From NCBI GenBank assembly GCA_934630495.1, contig CAKTVW010000003.1, forward strand, positions 15,586-79,585: a stretch of DNA of 64,000 nt, given 5' to 3'. The DNA comes from an uncultured Oscillospiraceae bacterium (GTDB lineage: Bacteria > Bacillota > Clostridia > Oscillospirales > Oscillospiraceae). Below are positions 10,201-16,471 of the stretch, one piece after another. Each line of letters opens with the position of its first letter. Positions within the stretch are counted from its first letter, which is position 1. Under the pieces are notes generated by a model. That model made no database searches and was not told the origin of the DNA. It was given only the letters and a program-made list of their open reading frames with translations. A program made the position numbers and the translations under genes.

Positions 10201-10203
10201 CAT
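4234..10203 (-). CDS. Giant S-layer-anchored surface protein (beta-helix, GLUG-like, InlB-like and Cys-rich repeats, three C-terminal SLH domains)
   Basis: 1989 residues; ATG preceded by a strong AAGGAGG site. Signal peptide 1-25 (MKKRIISLLL..., cleavage after VFA). Residues about 30-690 look like a right-handed beta-helix. About 800-1110 hold three ~100-residue Cys-rich units (C..C, CHGxY) and 1240-1330 hold GLUG-like repeats (GGLIGG...VENCY). About 1421-1488 resemble an InlB B-repeat ending LYAKW. About 1501-1784 are six 38-residue modules with CxxC pairs. Three SLH domains follow (about 1803-1985: FSDV, FDPDGKITREQ, ATRAQ motifs). SLH domains bind pyruvylated secondary wall polymer, which connects this protein to the CsaB-like enzyme at 13.8-16.0 kb. 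Probably an adhesin or S-layer-associated protein; function not determined. Confidence 0.93.
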   Translation of the reverse strand: MKKRIISLLLSLALILSLLPMSVFAATDYNLYINDFQFASDALTYTGEKGTATYDPGSKTLTLDNLTVSTHYANGIIWNGGISGLTIRIKGTVTINLLESSSLGGTDYAAGMPNFAFMLQAATTITGASGNKDTDKIVINSTSVNDRYTAVNGFTRIGINTTAALTLRNVTLSMTDNSANKYAGRASLICAGGYTSISGCKLDAQKCSLGLYMLDKASANIEGTEFSMDLYGYSFGLNFAPGTTSYVSNCSGTINASFPLYTNGKVTVNNASGGKLTLNGSGAAVYATAPKNTTTGGEIIFQDTSIDLTSPDDTGISVGPYSSVELQRSKVNVTAPITCVYIDENASLSLTGGTQRTCGLYLHGTNPAERGTIGIYTKGYVSTGGSLTGSGGRITTDNLYVAIQNVGTGSVGFYDGTHTFDATGSGYIDAGGGTLRVRENTDVTINAPVGVYLTQGKGGKFEMSGGTLNVNSSDTGLLLDTGAGKTALSGGTLNITGTATTDGGKPVGISARSEIEFGGTTVNFRNCSRDLLSLNAANKLTAGKLSLSGSMMGAQLSGGFEMTGGEIVSDCATVGIAVTEGTAALKGGKLDLKGSGYPFYLSGGGILDFAGATVDAVTSQNCALFVDYVKDASGTVIRDESGKPSFDGSYKITDGTVTLQSAQAAANALYTSIADTHGVWVGADEASAAFAANVTQALLATNKYARFAEKASHTLTLVNVKEGTSATHPAGSSLTYTAKDAPAGQHFSHWELTVGNDTTNVGTNPTYTGTMPDGDATLTAVYENCSGGKATCVEQAKCDICGRPYGELGNHDFTAETAEAKYLKSEATCESAAVYYKSCAVCGESSKGTEVEATFTSGDLGDHDWNAWTSNGDGTHTRTCKLNTAHTETENCHGGTADCSHKAVCNDCHGEYGDFGAHSYTAETVDAKYLKTEADCDNAAVYYKSCSGCGATSKDTEAEATFTSGDPLGHDWGDWTSNGDGTHTHACKHNAAHTETQDCHGGEATCREKAVCDDCHGEYGELGDHLYNARVEDRKYLKAEANCAHGTLYYYSCSVCGASSEGTEDDTLFEVGDRLGHEILIILETELFTEGARCGKCGEILTAPQPKIKTFWTDDGNYDAELYASAPGNWVISDAADLAALAKKVGDGFTFEGCTITLTADIDLSGHRWIPIGYHASINTGGTFKGAFEGGGHNITNMFACPQNYSHAVYEVGLFGWAENATICDLQVSGTVFFDSREVGSSHAGGLIAWMKGGTVRNCSFVGSVCLISDATYGQTVGGLIGGIDGGSTVENCYVIADVTASAPNTAAWTGGLCGMAGYTVISNCYAVCRLSNRASRTSNYIGAISATAYSGVTISDCYAQSDYAVFGSAERRVANGTLLSKADLQSADGIVPALNETVRKHSSRALNGWVLDPAQNGGYPTFGAAVWFENSAKDELLDCQIVPFGGTVTFPTTLPQDDTYEITGWCTDAAGKNDFDLTQPITGNLTLYAKWTLRPDHKHLPGVCKIGTDGLHDYVCTLCGNTFDCKYTTKVVPATCTASGYTVHTCVNCGNSYIDTLVVGGHDWVKTVTPPTHTEMGYTYYECSVCKENYKSDYTAPVGHTFDDGTVAKEATCTEEGKIIYTCSCGATHTAPIPKTGHELVDTVTAPTCTELGYTTHSCKHCDYTYTDTPVAALGHKWDNGTVTTPATCTADGEMTYACFCGATRTAPIPKTGHELVATVTAPTCTELGYTTHTCKHCDYTYTDTPVAALGHKWDGGKVAAAPSLTETGKLIQTCTVCKATKESVIPMLSDCDGGEGCPSSAYKDVPGLENWAHVGIDFVLKSGLFYGTSDTTFSPDNAMTRAMLVTVLYRLEGQPKVSGKNPFSDVKSDTWYTDAVIWAAENKIVNGIGGGKFDPDGKITREQMAAILYRYSTFKGLTLTEGKFAAEYPDEKDISAYALDAMSWANAEALINGTGIGSTVYLDPQGNATRAQVAAILMRYVQNVLRK
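4827..5622. repeat. Long direct repeat, copy 2 (matches 1-796)
   Basis: Partner of the block at 1-796, lying inside the second surface-protein gene just before its SLH-coding region. Differences include a few silent or conservative changes, for example Phe versus Tyr in the GxTTHTC module and KEATC versus TPATC in another. Within each copy there is also a 114-bp internal periodicity (six 38-residue modules of two alternating types). Confidence 0.95.
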
Positions 10204-10268
10204 GTTTCATCCTCCTTACAGATAGTGACGCCGCGGGAAGCTTGATAATAAATTTGTACCCTATTCCA

Positions 10269-10297
10269 ATTCTACATTGTTTTGTCTGCCAAAGCAA
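10269..10297 (-). promoter_or_regulatory. Candidate sigma-A promoter for the SLH surface protein
   Basis: On the minus strand TTGCTT (10292-10297) and TAGAAT (10269-10274) are separated by 17 bp in an AT-rich stretch, about 65 bp upstream of the start codon. No other good promoter is visible in the gap. Confidence 0.45.
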
Positions 10298-10394
10298 TAG
10301 TTTTCCGAAAAAAATTAAAAAATGTTGTTGGCACGGGCAAAAATAAACTTATGCTTATTTGCACACAAGAAACAGGGAAGCTGAGGGCCGATAA

Positions 10395-10563
10395 TTAAGG
10401 CAGCACCGCATAATTCAGCGAGAGCATTCGGCGAGAGATTTTTTGTCGGGCCAAGGTTTGAAAAGCGCAGGAATACTCTGTGTATTTCAAACTTTTCAAA
10501 CCGCTGGATCGGCGAAAAATATCCGGCGAAGGCGGAAGGTGCAATTATGCGGTGTTGCCTTAA
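10395..10563. mobile_element. MITE-like repeat, copy A, with covarying core hairpin
   Basis: The 169-bp element has terminal inverted repeats that agree at 20 of 21 positions (TTAAGGCAGCACCGCATAAT at one end, its complement with one change at the other). The core 10455-10502 forms an 11-bp stem (GGTTTGAAAAG / CTTTTCAAACC) enclosing AATAC/GTATT. The same sequence, inverted and nearly identical, is at 34755-34923. No ORF is plausible in it, so if it moves it depends on a transposase elsewhere. Confidence 0.85.
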
Positions 10564-10633
10564 GTATATGTGCGGCATATCATGCTTGCTCTGTCGCTGA
10601 GCGCGGAAATTTTCACTTATTTGAAAAAAACTC

Positions 10634-10662
10634 TTGACAAATGTGAAAACGCTGGGTATAAT
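10634..10662 (+). promoter_or_regulatory. Consensus sigma-A promoter of tRNA-Gly
   Basis: TTGACA (10634-10639) and TATAAT (10657-10662) are both perfect consensus with a 17-bp spacer. They end 13 bp before the mature tRNA 5' end. Confidence 0.93.
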
Positions 10663-10675
10663 AACTCCTGCAAAT

Positions 10676-10751
10676 GCGGGTGTAGCTCATCCGGTAGAGC
10701 GCCACCTTGCCAAGGTGGAGGTAGCGAGTTCGAGCCTCGTCACCCGCTCCA
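10676..10751 (+). tRNA. tRNA-Gly (anticodon GCC), CCA encoded
   Basis: The 76-nt sequence folds as a full cloverleaf. The acceptor stem is GCGGGTG/CACCCGC, the D arm GCTC/GAGC, the anticodon stem CCACC/GGTGG with loop TTGCCAA (anticodon GCC), and the T arm GCGAG-TTCGAGC-CTCGT. It ends TCCA, so CCA is encoded. It has its own promoter and a terminator hairpin just downstream. Confidence 0.97.
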
Positions 10752-10756
10752 GACCA

Positions 10757-10790
10757 GAAACTCTGCTGACAGATGTCGGCAGAGTTTCTT
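10757..10790 (+). terminator. Terminator-like hairpin after tRNA-Gly
   Basis: A 14-bp stem (GAAACTCTGCTGAC / GTCGGCAGAGTTTC, one G-T pair) with loop AGAT sits 5 bp after the tRNA and is followed by TT. Confidence 0.75.
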
Positions 10791-10805
10791 ATATCGCGAC
10801 AGCAG

Positions 10806-10850
10806 AAAAGCTCTCGGGCATCGTTCATTGTGCGATGCCCGAGAGCTTTT
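10806..10850. terminator. Bidirectional intrinsic terminator
   Basis: A perfect 18-bp stem, AAAAGCTCTCGGGCATCG and its complement, around a 9-nt loop. A/T runs on both sides allow it to end transcription from tRNA-Gly (plus) and from the zinc-ribbon protein gene (minus). Confidence 0.88.
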
Positions 10851-10875
10851 GGTGCAGTTTCGGCTGAGATCGGTA

Positions 10876-11559
10876 TCAATAGCCGAAATCGCTGTAAAAA
10901 TCGTCTTCAAAGAGGCTGCTGGCGTAGACCACGCACCAACGGCCCTCGATCCGCGCGACCAGCGCGCGGCCGGTGCCCTCATAGGACACGCCGCCGGCGG
11001 TAACGTCGATCTCATAATACACGCTGTAGACTCTTGACGTCTCGATGCCGTAGGCATCGTACAGCTCGTCGTTCAGACTCTCCGTTTCAAACCCGCGCAG
11101 CTTCCGAACGGCGACGGTGCGCACCTTGCAGGTGTCGAAGCCGTAATCACGGCCGAGGTAAGCGCGCTTCATTTCCTGCCGCATACCCGTGTAGATGCAT
11201 TTGTTGAGGGCGTCGCGGTCGTTATTCAAAGCGGCCTCTACAAAGTTTTCCGCAGTAGTGCGGTAGCTGCCGAGCGTGAGAGTCAATACGCCGACGATCA
11301 GCGCAAGCGTGCACAGAGCAATCGCGACGATCAAAGCGCGCGTTATCGGCGACATTTTTTTCTTTTTCTTCTTCGGTGTGGAAAACGGCTCTTCCACGGG
11401 GACTGCTTCCGCAGCAGGAATATCCTCCTCCGTCGATCCGATGTCGGCGGGCGCCGTTTCCGTTTCCGGCTCCGGAGCGGGCTGTGTCAGCGGCGCACCG
11501 CAGCCGACGCAGAACAGCGAGGTATCCGCATTTTCCGTGCCGCATTGTTTACAAAGCAT
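10876..11559 (-). CDS. Zinc-ribbon membrane protein of unknown function
   Basis: 227 residues. The start ATG 11559 follows GGAGGG by a normal spacing; an upstream in-frame extension lacks this. Residues 1-22 form a zinc ribbon (MLCKQCG ... FCVGCG), followed by an acidic Pro/Glu-rich linker. A short KKKKKK stretch then leads into one membrane segment (about 74-97), and a C-terminal domain of about 125 residues is predicted outside the cell. This architecture is common in Clostridia, but I recognise no specific function. The gene lies 44 bp downstream of the O-antigen-ligase-like gene on the same strand and may be cotranscribed with it. Confidence 0.85.
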   Translation of the reverse strand: MLCKQCGTENADTSLFCVGCGAPLTQPAPEPETETAPADIGSTEEDIPAAEAVPVEEPFSTPKKKKKKMSPITRALIVAIALCTLALIVGVLTLTLGSYRTTAENFVEAALNNDRDALNKCIYTGMRQEMKRAYLGRDYGFDTCKVRTVAVRKLRGFETESLNDELYDAYGIETSRVYSVYYEIDVTAGGVSYEGTGRALVARIEGRWCVVYASSLFEDDFYSDFGY

Positions 11560-11602
11560 AGTATACCCTCCGTTTGTATTTATATAGGAATCTCCGCAAA
11601 GC

Positions 11603-13177
11603 TTATCGGGCCGTTTCGCCAGTCGGCTTTCGCAGAAGCCCTGCATATACCAGCATTCCCGCGACGGCAAAGAACAGCGCCATCATATACGGCTCTTCCC
11701 AGAGGCTCTCAAAGAAGCTCTGCACAAGGATACCGACCAGTCCCGCAAGCATACCGGCGCACAGCGGCTTGTAGGTGTCTCTTTCCGCACGGGCGCAGGC
11801 CTTCAGCCCGTTCCACACCAGACCGAGCATGGACGCGCACAGCGTGCTGAGTCCGATGATGCCGTTTTCCGTCAGAGTCTTGACGTAGTAGTTATCGACA
11901 TACATATATTGAAACAGCGGGTTGATCGGATTGTTGGCGGCGACGGCGCCGCCGAACATGCCGAAGCCCAGACCGCACGGCCAAGCGTCGAGCAGGTCGA
12001 GGTAGCCCAGCGCGGTCGCCCAGCGCTTGGCACGTCCGCCGCGCGCGTTGGAGGCGGAAAACTGCGGCGTGAACAGATAGCCGATCCGACTGCGGACGAA
12101 GGGCAGCAGGCACGAGGCGGCGCCGCCGACCAGCATCAGCAGCAGGAGCCGCCTGTCCACGATCATTGCAAAGAGCACGGCGGCACAGGCAAGCGCCAGC
12201 CATGCCCCGCGGGACATGGTAAACAGGCAGGCCAAGCACATGCACAGACCGCAGATCCAGAAAACGACCTTCGTCGCAGGATCGCGGGAGGAATACGCCG
12301 CGCCGATGGCCATTGGTGCGAACAGGACCATATAGCCCGCGAAGATGTTGGGATTGCTGAACACCGAGAAGGCTCTTGTTCGCACGGAGCCTTCGGCGGC
12401 GTCTGTCCACGAGGCGGGGATCTCGACACCGAGAACGAACTGCGCGATGCCGTGCAGCGCGAAAGCGAGCGCGATAAACACGGACAGCCGGTACATCACG
12501 GTAAAGTCGCGGTCGTTTTGCAGCAGACGCGTGACAAGGAAAAACAGCAAAATATACTGCATACTGGCGCGGTAGCCCGTGATATTGACGCTCAGGCGAG
12601 ACTCGGTAAAGACCAGAAGCACCAAGCCGACCAGCATATACAGTCCGAGCCACAGATCGACGGGATTCGCGGCGGTCCGCAGCGAAGGCCGCGCTGCCGT
12701 GCGGCGGTAGACGATCCAGAGCAGACACAGCAGCATCAGCGCCTCGTCCCAGATCGAAGAGAGCGCGGACAGCTTGAGGATATCCCGCAGCAGCCAGTCG
12801 ATCGGGAAGTAGGCCGCAATGATGCAAAGAAGGATCGAGGTCATGCCTCCGGCGAACATCCGGCCGACCAGAAAGCTGTTTTGCAGGCATGCAAGGACCT
12901 TCGCATAGACGCGGCCGAGCAGGCTCGTGCGCAGAAGCTCGGGAAAACTGCCGTGTCTGCCGAGACGGTCATTGCAGCGCCCGAGCAGCCGACGGTAGTT
13001 CGAGCGCTCCGTGATCGGCGCGGAGGTCAGCAGCCGCGCGAAGAAGCGGTAGAACCCGGACTGCATCCACAGGCGTACGAAGGCCCGCTCCGCCTTTTTC
13101 AGCGGCGTTTTGCGGTACCATGCCGCGATCGCCGCGCAGATGCGCCAGATCAGGCTGGTTTGTAAAAGCTCACTCAT
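11603..13177 (-). CDS. O-antigen ligase/polymerase-like polytopic membrane protein
   Basis: 524 residues. The start ATG 13177 overlaps the stop of the upstream DUF4330-like gene by 8 bp, indicating translational coupling; the longer frame to 13267 is the shadow of that gene. After a ~100-residue basic cytoplasmic region come about ten hydrophobic segments. A large hydrophilic loop, containing the stretch SVFSNPNIFAGYMVLFAPM, is typical of the Wzy/WaaL superfamily (O-antigen ligase, exopolysaccharide polymerase). Such proteins polymerise or transfer undecaprenyl-linked glycans at the outer face of the membrane. Next to the divergent GT-CsaB gene, a role in the secondary cell-wall polymer that binds SLH domains is a reasonable inference. 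Confidence 0.85.
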   Translation of the reverse strand: MSELLQTSLIWRICAAIAAWYRKTPLKKAERAFVRLWMQSGFYRFFARLLTSAPITERSNYRRLLGRCNDRLGRHGSFPELLRTSLLGRVYAKVLACLQNSFLVGRMFAGGMTSILLCIIAAYFPIDWLLRDILKLSALSSIWDEALMLLCLLWIVYRRTAARPSLRTAANPVDLWLGLYMLVGLVLLVFTESRLSVNITGYRASMQYILLFFLVTRLLQNDRDFTVMYRLSVFIALAFALHGIAQFVLGVEIPASWTDAAEGSVRTRAFSVFSNPNIFAGYMVLFAPMAIGAAYSSRDPATKVVFWICGLCMCLACLFTMSRGAWLALACAAVLFAMIVDRRLLLLMLVGGAASCLLPFVRSRIGYLFTPQFSASNARGGRAKRWATALGYLDLLDAWPCGLGFGMFGGAVAANNPINPLFQYMYVDNYYVKTLTENGIIGLSTLCASMLGLVWNGLKACARAERDTYKPLCAGMLAGLVGILVQSFFESLWEEPYMMALFFAVAGMLVYAGLLRKPTGETAR

Positions 13178-13667
13178 GAAGCTGCTCCATGCTGTAGACC
13201 ACGCCGTTGGCCTCGATCGCGACGGTCTTGACCGTGTAGGAAATGCCGACACGGACATCCTGCACACCGAGGGTGTATGCGCCGGTCGACTCGGAGACGA
13301 CGCCTTCGACGGTCAGCCGGAGATCGACCGTGTCGTCCTTGGCGGGCATCTTTTCCCATGCGACGATCGAAGCGTCGTAAAGCTTGCTGTTATTGAAAAT
13401 GCGGCACGGCGAGGTCGTGGTATTGCCGATGGTAACCTCCCCGCCCTCCAGCGCGGCGATGATGTTATCCGCGAGCGATTCCTGCATCTGTTCGCAGACG
13501 ACCGTAAAGCGAAGATTCGGGTTCTCGGAGACGGCGTCGTTCATGCCCGGCGTTTCCGGCTCCTTGCGGAGCACCTTGACCGCGACGAGTACGATCGCCG
13601 CAACGAGCACGAGAATAATAATGATGTCGATGATATTGAGCTTTCCGCCCTTACCGAACAGTTTCAT
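13170..13667 (-). CDS. DUF4330-like single-pass membrane protein
   Basis: 165 residues. ATG 13667 has GGAGG at proper spacing; the TTG 12 bp upstream does not. A short basic N-terminus (MKLFGKGGKLNIID) is followed by a membrane segment at about 13-35 and a C-terminal extracellular beta-rich domain. This matches the layout of DUF4330 proteins, which frequently accompany cell-wall polymer gene clusters in Clostridia. No catalytic motif is visible. It is the first gene of a coupled pair with the O-antigen-ligase-like gene and diverges from GT-csaB, so the three probably serve one pathway. Confidence 0.75.
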   Translation of the reverse strand: MKLFGKGGKLNIIDIIIILVLVAAIVLVAVKVLRKEPETPGMNDAVSENPNLRFTVVCEQMQESLADNIIAALEGGEVTIGNTTTSPCRIFNNSKLYDASIVAWEKMPAKDDTVDLRLTVEGVVSESTGAYTLGVQDVRVGISYTVKTVAIEANGVVYSMEQLHE

Positions 13668-13696
13668 AGATACCTCCAAAGGAAAAATAATCGGGA

Positions 13697-13724
13697 TTGC
13701 ATTTTTGCAAAACTATATTATAAT
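13697..13724 (+). promoter_or_regulatory. Candidate promoter for the GT-CsaB gene
   Basis: TTGCAT (13697-13702) and TATAAT (13719-13724) with a 16-bp spacer, in the AT-rich part of the 145-bp divergent gap. Confidence 0.4.
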
Positions 13725-13812
13725 TATAGCGGTTCCGTATATAAAATTCAAGAGCGGATTTCCGCAGGCGGACGCTTCGGCATCCGGTCCTGCGGCAGAA
13801 GGACGAGAGAGT

Positions 13813-16026
13813 ATGAAAATTCTTCATCTGATTTCCGGCGGCGATGTCGGCGGCGCAAAGACGCATGTGCTTTCGCTGCTTTCCGGATTGAACAAGACCG
13901 AAACGGTGCATCTGGTCTGCTTTACCGAGGGCGATTTTGCGAAGGAGGCGAGGCAGCGCGGGATCCCGACGACGGTGATCGAGGGCAACCGCCTGATGCG
14001 CACGCGAAAGCGCCTGCTGGCAATGATCCGCCATGACGGCTATCAGCTCATTCACTGCCATGGCGCAAGAGCCAACATGATGGGAATGCTGCTGCGCAAA
14101 AAGGCGGAGATCCCCGTGATCTCCACGGTGCACAGCGATTACCGTCTGGACTATATGGGCAGGCCGCTGGCGGCGCTGACCTTCGGCAACATCAATAAGC
14201 TGGCGCTCCCGCGCTTTGACGCGTGGGTCGGCGTTTCCGAAGGTATGACGCGTCTGCTGATCTCGCGCGGCTTCGACCCGCAGAGGATCTATACGCTGTA
14301 CAACGGCGTTGATTTCTCCACGCCGAGAAAGCCGCTTCCGCGCGAAGAATACCTGAAAAGCATCGGACTGGAAACGTCGGAGGATACGGTCGTTTTCGGT
14401 ATTGCGGCGCGGATATCTCCGGTGAAGGATATGACGACGCTTGTCCGCGCCTTCGCGCGCGCGGTGAAGGAGTGCCCGAATATCCGTCTTGCGATCGCGG
14501 GCGAGGGAGAGCAGGAGACGGAGATCAGGGCGCTGGCGGCGGAGCTTTGCCCGGCAGGGACAGTCTGCTTTGCGGGCTGGGTCGCGGATATCGACAGCTT
14601 TTACCATGCGCTGGACGTCAATTTGCTGACCTCTCTCTCCGAGACGTTCCCCTATGCGCTGACCGAGGGCGCGCGGATGCGCTGCGCGACCATCGCCTCC
14701 GAGGTCGGGGGAGTGCCCTATCTCATCGAGGACGGCGTCAACGGCTATTTATTCCCCGCGCGTGACGCCGAGACGCTTGCCGACCGCATGGTAAAATTGG
14801 CCGAGGATGCCGCGCTGCGTCGGAAGATGGGCGAAGCGCTGTATGAAAAGACCAAACGGGAGTTCTCCCTTGAGGCCATGCTGGAAACACAGAAAAAAAT
14901 CTATGAAACGGTCATTCGCAGAGCATGCCGTTCCGGAATGGAGCGCGACGGCGTGGTGATCTGCGGCGCTTACGGCAAGGGCAACTGCGGGGACAACACG
15001 CTGCTGACTGCGATCGTCGGACAGCTCACCCATATAGACCCTGACCTTCCGATCTGCGTTCTGAGCCGATCTCCGAAGGAAACGCGGATGTCGGCCCGCG
15101 TCAGCAGCGTCTATACCTTTAATATTCCGAAGATCGGGCGTCTGATGCGCCATGCCAAGCTCTATATCAGCGGCGGCGGTACGTTAATTCAAGACGTTAC
15201 CAGCACACGTTCGCTGCTGTACTACCTGTTCAGCATCCGTCAGGCGAAGCGAAACGGCTGCCGCGTCATGCTCTACGGCTGCGGCGTCGGCCCGGTCTCC
15301 AAACAGCGCAACCGCCGCCGTGCCGCGCGGACGCTCAACCGCTGTGCCGACGTGATCTCTCTCCGCGACCATTATTCCGAGGAGACGCTGGCCGCACTCG
15401 GCGTGACCAGACCTGAGATCCATCTGACCGCCGACCCCGCGCTGCTCCTCGACCCGCCGGAAAACGACGAGATGAACGTCTATCTCAGACGATGCGGCAT
15501 CGAGGAGGGCAGGCGCTATCTGATGCTTTCGGTGCGGCCGTGGCCGGGGTTTGAGGAAAAGCTTCCGGCGTTTGCGGCTGCCGCAGAGTATGCCAAGCGT
15601 GCCTACGGGCTGACGCCGATCCTGTTTTCCATGGAGCCGAACCGCGATGAGGCGGCCTCAAGGGCCGTAGCGGAACGACTGCATTGCAAGTATCTGCTGC
15701 TCGATGCCGACAGCGACGGTATGCGTTCGCTGGCGGTCGTGCGTCGGATGTCGCTGGTCATTTCCATGCGGCTGCATACGCTGATCTTTGCCTCCGGACA
15801 GGGAATCCCGATGGTCGGCGTCGTCTACGATCCCAAGGTCAGCGGCTTTTTGGATTACTTGGGGCAGGACCTTTACCTTCCCTTACAGGAGGTCAGCATG
15901 GGAACGCTCGGCGACCTGATCGACGCGGCGATGGCGGACGACGCATTTGAAGCCGAAAACATTGACAGGCTGCGCCGCCTTGCGGGCTATAACGGCGAGC
16001 TTGCGAAGCAGCTTCTCGACGCCTGA
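13813..16026 (+). CDS. csaB: Fusion of family-4 glycosyltransferase and CsaB-type polysaccharide pyruvyl transferase
   Basis: 737 residues in one uninterrupted frame; ATG 13813 has AAGGA upstream. Residues 1-370 are a GT-B glycosyltransferase (MKILHLISGGDVGGAKTHV at the N-terminus; ARISPVKD; GEGE; ALTEGARMRCATIASEVGG-type donor site). Residues 376-737 are a polysaccharide pyruvyl transferase of the CsaB type (ICGAYGKGNCGDNTLL, ISGGGTLIQD, YGCGVGP, SMRLHTLIFA). The CsaB part begins at an internal Met (codon at 14938), as if two genes had merged by loss of a stop. CsaB adds ketal pyruvate to the wall polysaccharide that SLH domains recognise; the GT half probably builds the same polymer. Three SLH or likely SLH proteins are encoded in this window. 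Confidence 0.9.
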   Translation: MKILHLISGGDVGGAKTHVLSLLSGLNKTETVHLVCFTEGDFAKEARQRGIPTTVIEGNRLMRTRKRLLAMIRHDGYQLIHCHGARANMMGMLLRKKAEIPVISTVHSDYRLDYMGRPLAALTFGNINKLALPRFDAWVGVSEGMTRLLISRGFDPQRIYTLYNGVDFSTPRKPLPREEYLKSIGLETSEDTVVFGIAARISPVKDMTTLVRAFARAVKECPNIRLAIAGEGEQETEIRALAAELCPAGTVCFAGWVADIDSFYHALDVNLLTSLSETFPYALTEGARMRCATIASEVGGVPYLIEDGVNGYLFPARDAETLADRMVKLAEDAALRRKMGEALYEKTKREFSLEAMLETQKKIYETVIRRACRSGMERDGVVICGAYGKGNCGDNTLLTAIVGQLTHIDPDLPICVLSRSPKETRMSARVSSVYTFNIPKIGRLMRHAKLYISGGGTLIQDVTSTRSLLYYLFSIRQAKRNGCRVMLYGCGVGPVSKQRNRRRAARTLNRCADVISLRDHYSEETLAALGVTRPEIHLTADPALLLDPPENDEMNVYLRRCGIEEGRRYLMLSVRPWPGFEEKLPAFAAAAEYAKRAYGLTPILFSMEPNRDEAASRAVAERLHCKYLLLDADSDGMRSLAVVRRMSLVISMRLHTLIFASGQGIPMVGVVYDPKVSGFLDYLGQDLYLPLQEVSMGTLGDLIDAAMADDAFEAENIDRLRRLAGYNGELAKQLLDA

Positions 16027-16112
16027 TGCGTTGAGGAACGCCTTGCATAAAATCCTCTGCGTCGGCGGTTAAGCCCATGCGCGCTGCAAAAAACTTAAAA
16101 ACCGCAATAAGT

Positions 16113-16151
16113 GATCGCCTCCCTGCGCAAACTAGCAGCAGGGAGGCGATC
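16113..16151 (+). promoter_or_regulatory. Perfect hairpin enclosing the trxA Shine-Dalgarno site
   Basis: Arms 16113-16125 (GATCGCCTCCCTG) and 16139-16151 are perfect complements over 13 bp with a 13-nt loop. The only SD for trxA (GGAGG, 16142-16146) is entirely inside the 3' arm, and the start codon follows 5 nt after the stem. It may control translation (thermometer-like or ligand-controlled) or act as the terminator of the upstream gene. Confidence 0.75.
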
Positions 16152-16156
16152 ATTTT

Positions 16157-16471
16157 ATGACAGAATTGACACGCGAAAACTATTCCGCACAGGTCGAGCA
16201 GGCGGAGCTGCCGGTGCTGATCGATTTTTACGCCGACTGGTGCGGCCCGTGCAAGGCGTTCGCGCCGACATTGGAGCAGCTTGCCGACGAATACGGCGGT
16301 CGGTGCAGATTTTGCAGCGTAAATATCGACCGTCAGGCCGGACTGGCCGAGCAGTTCGACATCATGAGCGTACCGACGCTGGTCCTGATGCACGACGGAG
16401 AGATCCGGCAGCGCATCAGCGGCTTGCGTTCCCGCGAGGAGATCATGGAGATTTTGGGATTCTCCGATTAA
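16157..16471 (+). CDS. trxA: Thioredoxin
   Basis: 104 residues, the usual length of a single-domain thioredoxin. The active site is WCGPC (residues 30-34) within FYADWCGPCKAFAP, and the cis-proline loop is SVPTLVLM. The protein reduces cytoplasmic disulfides using electrons from thioredoxin reductase, which is not in the window. The stop overlaps the convergent DUF362 gene by 4 bp. The SD lies within a strong hairpin, so translation may be regulated. Confidence 0.96.
   Translation: MTELTRENYSAQVEQAELPVLIDFYADWCGPCKAFAPTLEQLADEYGGRCRFCSVNIDRQAGLAEQFDIMSVPTLVLMHDGEIRQRISGLRSREEIMEILGFSD

Noticed and set aside
10570..11037. 155-codon plus ORF spanning tRNA-Gly
   Set aside because: It reads through a tRNA and two terminators, and its second half is antisense to the zinc-ribbon gene.
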